Source of the DNA: Primorskyibacter aestuariivivens
GTDB taxonomy: Bacteria; Pseudomonadota; Alphaproteobacteria; Rhodobacterales; Rhodobacteraceae
Reading direction: 5' to 3'
DNA length: 64,000 nt
Assembly: GCF_028023675.1 (NCBI RefSeq)
Contig: NZ_JAQIOZ010000005.1
Location: 1 to 64,000 of the forward strand
This document shows, piece after piece, positions 60,174 to 64,000 of this stretch (position 1 is its first letter; the number at the start of each line of letters is the position of its first letter). The position numbers and the translations under genes were made by a program. Below the pieces are notes generated by a model, which worked only from the letters and a program-made list of their open reading frames with translations, was not told where the DNA came from and made no database searches.

Positions 60174-60194
60174 CGCGTCCTTCCAAAACACACG

Positions 60195-60226
60195 AACACC
60201 CCGTCGATCCATCGATGGGGTGTTTT
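60195..60226 (+). terminator. intrinsic terminator after the iron-binding protein gene
   Basis: AACACCCC (60195-60202) pairs with GGGGTGTT (60217-60224), and the inner GTCGAT/ATCGAT bases extend the stem around a 2-base loop. A short T-run (TTTTCT) follows. It lies 21 bases after the stop codon. Confidence 0.85.
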
Positions 60227-60245
60227 CTATTGAACATGACCGATG

Positions 60246-60833
60246 TCAGCCGCCGACCGCCCGGCGCACCATGTCCCAGTAAATCTGTTCCACCTCTGCC
60301 AGCGACAGCCGCCCACCGGCACGATACCAGGTATTGACCCCGGTCAGCATGGCAATCACCGCCAGCGTCGCAATCTTGGTATCGGGCACTTCCAACTGCC
60401 CCGCCGTGACCCCGTCATGCAGGATGGCTTCCAATTCGTTCTCATAGGCGCGGCGCAGGGCTTCGACCACTTCGAAATTCTCGGGGCTCAGATTGCGCAG
60501 TTCCATGTAGGAGATGAAGATCGCCTCGGGGCGTTCGACATTGAAGCGGATGTGAAACCGGGTGAATTGTTCCAGCCGCGCCGCCGGGTCGCCCGCGGAC
60601 TTTTCAGCGGTCCAAGCCGCCAGAAGCTCGTCCATATGCCCTTTGAGCAGCGAGAACAAAAGGCTCTGCTTGTCCGGCGTGTAGTTGTAAAGTGCCCCCG
60701 CCTGCACCCCCACCTCGCCCGCGATCTGGCGCATGGAGACGGCGGCAAAGCCGTGGCGCGCAAAAAGCCGCAGCGCCGCCTCGCGGACACGGGGGCCGGT
60801 AATATCGGAATGTGAACCTGCGGTACGCGCCAT
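60246..60833 (-). CDS. TetR-family transcriptional regulator
   Basis: 195 residues. The N-terminal helix-turn-helix (about 12-58) reads REAALRLFARHGFAAVSMRQ, then VGVQAGALYNYTPDKQSLL. The C-terminal ligand domain is all-helical, ending GRLSLAEVEQIYWDMVRRAV, an arrangement common in regulators of fatty acid or acyl-CoA metabolism. It converges on the iron-binding protein gene and has no same-strand partner, so its targets cannot be guessed. The start is followed by a typical MARTAGSHSD segment. Confidence 0.87.
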   Translation of the reverse strand: MARTAGSHSDITGPRVREAALRLFARHGFAAVSMRQIAGEVGVQAGALYNYTPDKQSLLFSLLKGHMDELLAAWTAEKSAGDPAARLEQFTRFHIRFNVERPEAIFISYMELRNLSPENFEVVEALRRAYENELEAILHDGVTAGQLEVPDTKIATLAVIAMLTGVNTWYRAGGRLSLAEVEQIYWDMVRRAVGG

Positions 60834-60935
60834 GGCGGCAGTTTAAAACTGAACATACGTTCAGTTCAATCGGCAATCCTTGCTCTTGCGCGCGGAGTAC
60901 GGCATGAGGGTATCCGGAATGTGACGGAACGGACC

Positions 60936-61211
60936 ATGCGGATCAACAGGCTTTTCATTTGTGTATGTCTTGGCGCCTGCACGCAGTTCCCGGCCCTCGA
61001 CGATGCCGAAGGCCCCGGCGTGGCCGATGCGGCCTATCCCCGGCTGCTGACCGTGGATGAACTGCGCGGTATTCCGGCCAGCTCTGCAACGCTTGATCTT
61101 CAGGCCGCGGTTCTGGACCGTGTCGCCGCGCTGCGCGCCCGCGCCGCCCGTTTGAGTGGCCCGGTGATTGACCGGCAGACACGTGCGCGCATGGCACGCG
61201 GCGTGCGCTGA
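60936..61211 (+). CDS. small lipoprotein of unknown function
   Basis: 91 residues. The N-terminus MRINRLFICVCLGAC is a lipoprotein signal, with the lipobox LGAC; the Cys would be acylated after cleavage. The rest (about 75 residues) is helical with an Ala/Arg-rich stretch (AALRARAARLSGPVIDR). A GTG at 60921 in the same frame is an alternative start, but the ATG at 60936 gives the better signal. It may be co-regulated with the divergent TetR gene, 100 bases away. I recognise no family. Confidence 0.65.
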   Translation: MRINRLFICVCLGACTQFPALDDAEGPGVADAAYPRLLTVDELRGIPASSATLDLQAAVLDRVAALRARAARLSGPVIDRQTRARMARGVR

Positions 61212-61241
61212 GCCACTGGCGCACTGATCCGAAGACCGCGC

Positions 61242-61730
61242 TTAGCCACCCACGACGTAGGGCTTTTGCAGAATGGTCGGTTCGATCGGGGTGCCGTCGT
61301 TTTCCGCCGCATGCCGTTCAAAAAACTTGAAACCCGGCGGGACAATGGTTCCCTGCCGTGCTTCGGACAGGAAGATGTGCTTGCTGTTTTCGGGCGTGAC
61401 CGAAATCGCACCGGGATCGTCCAGCGTCCCGATATAAACGCCCAGCCGATCCGGCCAGCGCGCAAAGGTCAGCGCCAGCTTTGTGCCGCAATCGGCGCAA
61501 AAATGCACGTTCACGTCTTGGCCGCTGCCCTCCGACGGCAGCGTATATACAGCCGGAGTGCCCTTGGTGAATGAAAAGCCGTCGCGCTCGAAAATCGGCT
61601 CGATCATTCTGTCAGAGCCTGTCGCTCGCTGGCAAAACCGGCAGTAACAGACGGTGACCCAAAGCGGATCCTGCCCGGTGTCATATTCCACATTGCCACA
61701 AAGACAACGCCCCTTGTACCCGGTCGACAT
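61242..61730 (-). CDS. GFA-family (Mss4-like) zinc protein
   Basis: 162 residues. The zinc-binding pairs CLCG, CYCRFCQ and CADCG (about 9-12, 28-34 and 78-82) mark the Gfa/CENP-V fold. Family members were first linked to glutathione-dependent formaldehyde activation, a role that is disputed. A C-terminal FLSEARQG is typical. The ATG at 61730 follows AAAGGA 7 bases upstream. It stands alone and converges with the small lipoprotein gene. Confidence 0.87.
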   Translation of the reverse strand: MSTGYKGRCLCGNVEYDTGQDPLWVTVCYCRFCQRATGSDRMIEPIFERDGFSFTKGTPAVYTLPSEGSGQDVNVHFCADCGTKLALTFARWPDRLGVYIGTLDDPGAISVTPENSKHIFLSEARQGTIVPPGFKFFERHAAENDGTPIEPTILQKPYVVGG

Positions 61731-61975
61731 GTCCCAATCCTTTCCTAGGGTCTGACATCCTTGCTCTGAACAGCATACTGCCACCGTAATATTCGCACAA
61801 TTCTGCCAACACGGTGCCAGGGCTCCCGGCCAACTGACGATATTGCTGTGTGACTGTGCCCTTTTCTCATGCAGCCAAGGTTTTTCGGGCTCCGGCCACC
61901 CTTACGGACATTGCACCCACCTCTCGTTGCGCGTACATCGCGGCGGAACTGATGCCCGAACCGGAGGACCCGATC

Positions 61976-63262
61976 ATGACCACAGTTTTGCGCCTTGGAA
62001 TTGCCGGGCTGGGGACGGTCGGGACCGGAACCGTGAAAATCATCCGCCAGAAAGCCGCGCTGCTTGAGGCACGCACCGGCTGCAAGATCGAGATCAGCGC
62101 CGTGTCCGCGCGCACCCGCGACAAGGACCGGGGCGTGAACCTGTCCTCTTACGCGTGGGAAGACGATCCCGTGGCACTGGCAACGCGCGACGATGTGGAC
62201 GTGTTTGTCGAACTGATGGGTGGCAGCGACGGCCCGGCCAAGGCCGCGACCGAGGCCGCGCTCAAGGCGGGCAAGGACGTGGTGACTGCGAACAAGGCGA
62301 TGCTCGCCCTGCATGGTCAGGCGCTGGCCGAACTCGCCGAGGCCAATGGTCGCGTGCTGCGCTTTGAGGCGGCGGTCGCGGGCGGCATCCCGGTGATCAA
62401 ATCCCTGACCGAGGGGCTGGCGGGCAATGAAATCACCCGCGTTCTGGGCGTGATGAACGGCACCTGCAACTACATCCTGACCCGCATGGAAAATGCCGGT
62501 CTGCCCTATGAGGAGGTCTTTGAAGAGGCCAACCAACTTGGCTATCTGGAGGCCGATCCCAATCTGGACGTGGGCGGCATCGACGCCGGGCATAAACTGT
62601 CGCTGCTGTCCTCCATCGCCTTTGGCACGCAGGTTCATTTCGACGGTGTCGAGTTGGAAGGCATCGGCCAGATCTCCATTGAAGATATACACGCCGCCGC
62701 CGATATGGGCTACCGCATCAAGCTTCTGGGCGTGGCGCAGATGACCGGTCGCGGGTTGGAGCAGCGCATGTCGCCCTGCCTTGTGCCCGCCGCCTCGCCG
62801 CTGGGTCAGCTTGAGGGCGGCACCAATATGGTGGTAATCGAAGGCGACGCGGTGGAACAGATCGTACTGCGCGGCCCCGGCGCGGGCGAAGGCCCGACCG
62901 CCAGCGCGGTGATGGGCGATGTGCTGGACATCGCACGCGGCACACGGCTGAGCACCTTTGGCCAGCCCGCGGCAACGCTGGTGGAAACCAAACCGGCCCA
63001 AAGCGCCGCGCCCGCGCCCTATTACATCCGCATGACGCTTGAGGACAAACCCGGCGCTCTGGCCAAGATTGCCACCGCGCTTGGCGCCTCGGGCATCTCC
63101 ATCGACCGGATGCGCCAATACGGCCATGCCGACACCGCCGCACCGGTGCTGATCGTGACGCACAAGACCCGCCGCACAGCGCTGAACGAGGCGGTGATCG
63201 CCATGCGCGAAACCGGCGTCATGCTGGGCGATCCGGTGTCGCTGCGCATTGAAGAGGTCTGA
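61976..63262 (+). CDS. hom: homoserine dehydrogenase
   Basis: 428 residues. The Rossmann motif LGIAGLGTVGTGTV lies at about 6-19, followed by the conserved VTANKAMLA, GGIPVIKSL and MNGTCNYIL segments, and the substrate helix EADPNLDVGGIDAGHKL. A C-terminal ACT domain (about 345-425, YYIRMTLEDKPGALAKIA) gives feedback control by threonine. It reduces aspartate semialdehyde to homoserine for threonine and methionine. The start at 61976 follows GGAGG. The next gene, glpX, follows 136 bases later, a common order in Rhodobacterales. Confidence 0.95.
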   Translation: MTTVLRLGIAGLGTVGTGTVKIIRQKAALLEARTGCKIEISAVSARTRDKDRGVNLSSYAWEDDPVALATRDDVDVFVELMGGSDGPAKAATEAALKAGKDVVTANKAMLALHGQALAELAEANGRVLRFEAAVAGGIPVIKSLTEGLAGNEITRVLGVMNGTCNYILTRMENAGLPYEEVFEEANQLGYLEADPNLDVGGIDAGHKLSLLSSIAFGTQVHFDGVELEGIGQISIEDIHAAADMGYRIKLLGVAQMTGRGLEQRMSPCLVPAASPLGQLEGGTNMVVIEGDAVEQIVLRGPGAGEGPTASAVMGDVLDIARGTRLSTFGQPAATLVETKPAQSAAPAPYYIRMTLEDKPGALAKIATALGASGISIDRMRQYGHADTAAPVLIVTHKTRRTALNEAVIAMRETGVMLGDPVSLRIEEV

Positions 63263-63398
63263 GACGGCATCACTCCGGTGTCAGCCTACAACCACGCGAT
63301 CCGCCGTCGGGCGGTGCCGAAGGTAGCGCTATCTGCCTTGCAGCGCCCCACTGCTAAGGGCTAGGACGGGTCAAACGCTTTTCTTGAAGGATGACCTG

Positions 63399-64000
63399 AT
63401 GTCCAAAACGCTCGATTTCAATGACCGCATGCTTTCCCTCGGGCTGGCCCGTGTTGCCGAACAGGCCGCGATTGCCAGCGCCGACCTGATCGGGCGCGGG
63501 GACGAGAAGGCCGCGGACCAGGCCGCCGTGAACGCCATGCGTGAACAGCTCAACCTTCTGGATATCGCCGGTGTCGTGGTCATTGGCGAAGGCGAGCGCG
63601 ACGAAGCGCCCATGCTGTTCATCGGCGAAGAGGTGGGTACCGGCAACGGTCCCGGCGTGGACATCGCGCTTGACCCGCTGGAAGGCACGACGCTGACCGC
63701 CAAGGACATGCCCAATGCGCTGACCGTGATCGCCATGGGTCCGCGCGGCTCGATGCTGCATGCGCCGGATGTCTACATGGACAAGCTGGCCATTGGCCCT
63801 GGCTATCCCGAAGGCATCGTGACGCTGGACATGCCGCCCGCCACGCGGGTTTCGGCGCTGGCCACGGAAAAGGGTTGTGAGCCCAAGGATATCACCGTCT
63901 GCATCCTCGAACGCCCCCGCCATCAGGAGATGATCGCCGAGGTCCGTTCGACCGGTGCGGCGATCCGGCTGATCACCGATGGCGACGTGGCCGGTGTCAT
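63399..64000 (+). CDS. glpX: class II fructose-1,6-bisphosphatase GlpX (cut by window edge)
   Basis: The first 200 residues are visible: DRMLSLGLARVAEQAAIASADLIGRGDEKAADQAAV, then the metal sites VVIGEGERDEAPMLFIGEE and the phosphate-site DIALDPLEGTTLTA, followed by MAMGPRG and YMDKLAIGP-like segments. These define the lithium-sensitive GlpX class. The enzyme removes the 1-phosphate of fructose-1,6-bisphosphate in gluconeogenesis. It starts at 63399 behind AAGGA. The rest of the gene lies beyond the window. Confidence 0.95.
   Translation, partial: MSKTLDFNDRMLSLGLARVAEQAAIASADLIGRGDEKAADQAAVNAMREQLNLLDIAGVVVIGEGERDEAPMLFIGEEVGTGNGPGVDIALDPLEGTTLTAKDMPNALTVIAMGPRGSMLHAPDVYMDKLAIGPGYPEGIVTLDMPPATRVSALATEKGCEPKDITVCILERPRHQEMIAEVRSTGAAIRLITDGDVAGV

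Noticed and set aside
1-64000. CRISPR array, tRNA, rRNA or prophage
   Set aside because: I looked for regular short repeats, cloverleaf-like stems and phage structural genes and saw none; a tRNA scan could still find something I missed.

Overview
The window is high-GC, gene-dense chromosomal DNA from an alphaproteobacterium, most likely a marine Rhodobacterales (Roseobacter-group) organism. The reasons are the many ABC and TRAP uptake systems, a FrcABC-type sugar importer beside a ROK regulator, DUF3572 next to a PleD-like protein, DUF3726 and DUF983 proteins, an MttB-family methyltransferase without an amber codon, an H-NOX/diguanylate cyclase pair, and Shine-Dalgarno-led genes in tightly overlapping operons. 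I saw no rRNA, tRNA, CRISPR array or prophage. Both ends cut genes: an IS3-type element on the left and glpX on the right. All functional calls come from reading the sequence and from remembered family features, not from searches.

Layout: 1-117 is the end of an IS3-family element. 436-3906 (minus) holds an ankyrin protein, a GlcG/HbpS-like protein and a FixJ/FixL-like two-component pair. A ChrR-like cupin stands alone at 4538. 5427-15374 is a LysR regulator divergent from a nine-gene operon: a spermidine/putrescine-type ABC importer, class III aminotransferase, beta-keto acid cleavage enzyme, GNAT, acetylpolyamine amidohydrolase and FAD oxidoreductase. It looks like a route for an acetylated polyamine or acetylated beta-amino acid. 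15384-19709 is frcBCA plus a ROK regulator. 19757-25487 is LysR-aldehyde dehydrogenase-M19 dipeptidase-unknown 564-aa protein-DUF3726.

The most interesting region is 25789-36886. A minus-strand operon encodes, in order of transcription, a DeoR regulator, a PfkB kinase resembling sulfofructose kinase YihV, a LacD-like class I aldolase, an L-fucose-isomerase-like protein, a Gfo/Idh/MocA protein, a GabD-like aldehyde dehydrogenase and a 2-hydroxyacid dehydrogenase. It is divergent from a TRAP transporter (dctQMP) that ends at a strong terminator. I read it as a sulfoquinovose catabolic unit of the sulfo-EMP2 type, with a TRAP importer, a possible NAD-dependent sulfoquinovosidase, and oxidation of sulfolactaldehyde to sulfolactate and perhaps sulfopyruvate. 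No sulfite-releasing lyase is present in the window.

36904-39392 has an amino-sugar pair (ChbG-like deacetylase, NagB-like deaminase) and a PhyH-type dioxygenase. 39429-52125 is mixed: a Sel1 protein and a dihaem peroxidase with overlapping divergent starts, H-NOX/GGDEF, DUF4153, a secreted HExxH protein, an MttB homologue, HAD, DUF3572, a PleD-like protein with degenerate receivers, and an ECF sigma group with an EF-hand protein. 52345-64000 is mostly housekeeping and transport: DUF983, NUDIX, two EamA exporters, a fatty acid desaturase, an XRE regulator, the argO/argP pair, an iron-binding protein with an upstream RirA-type box, TetR, a small lipoprotein, a GFA protein, homoserine dehydrogenase and glpX.
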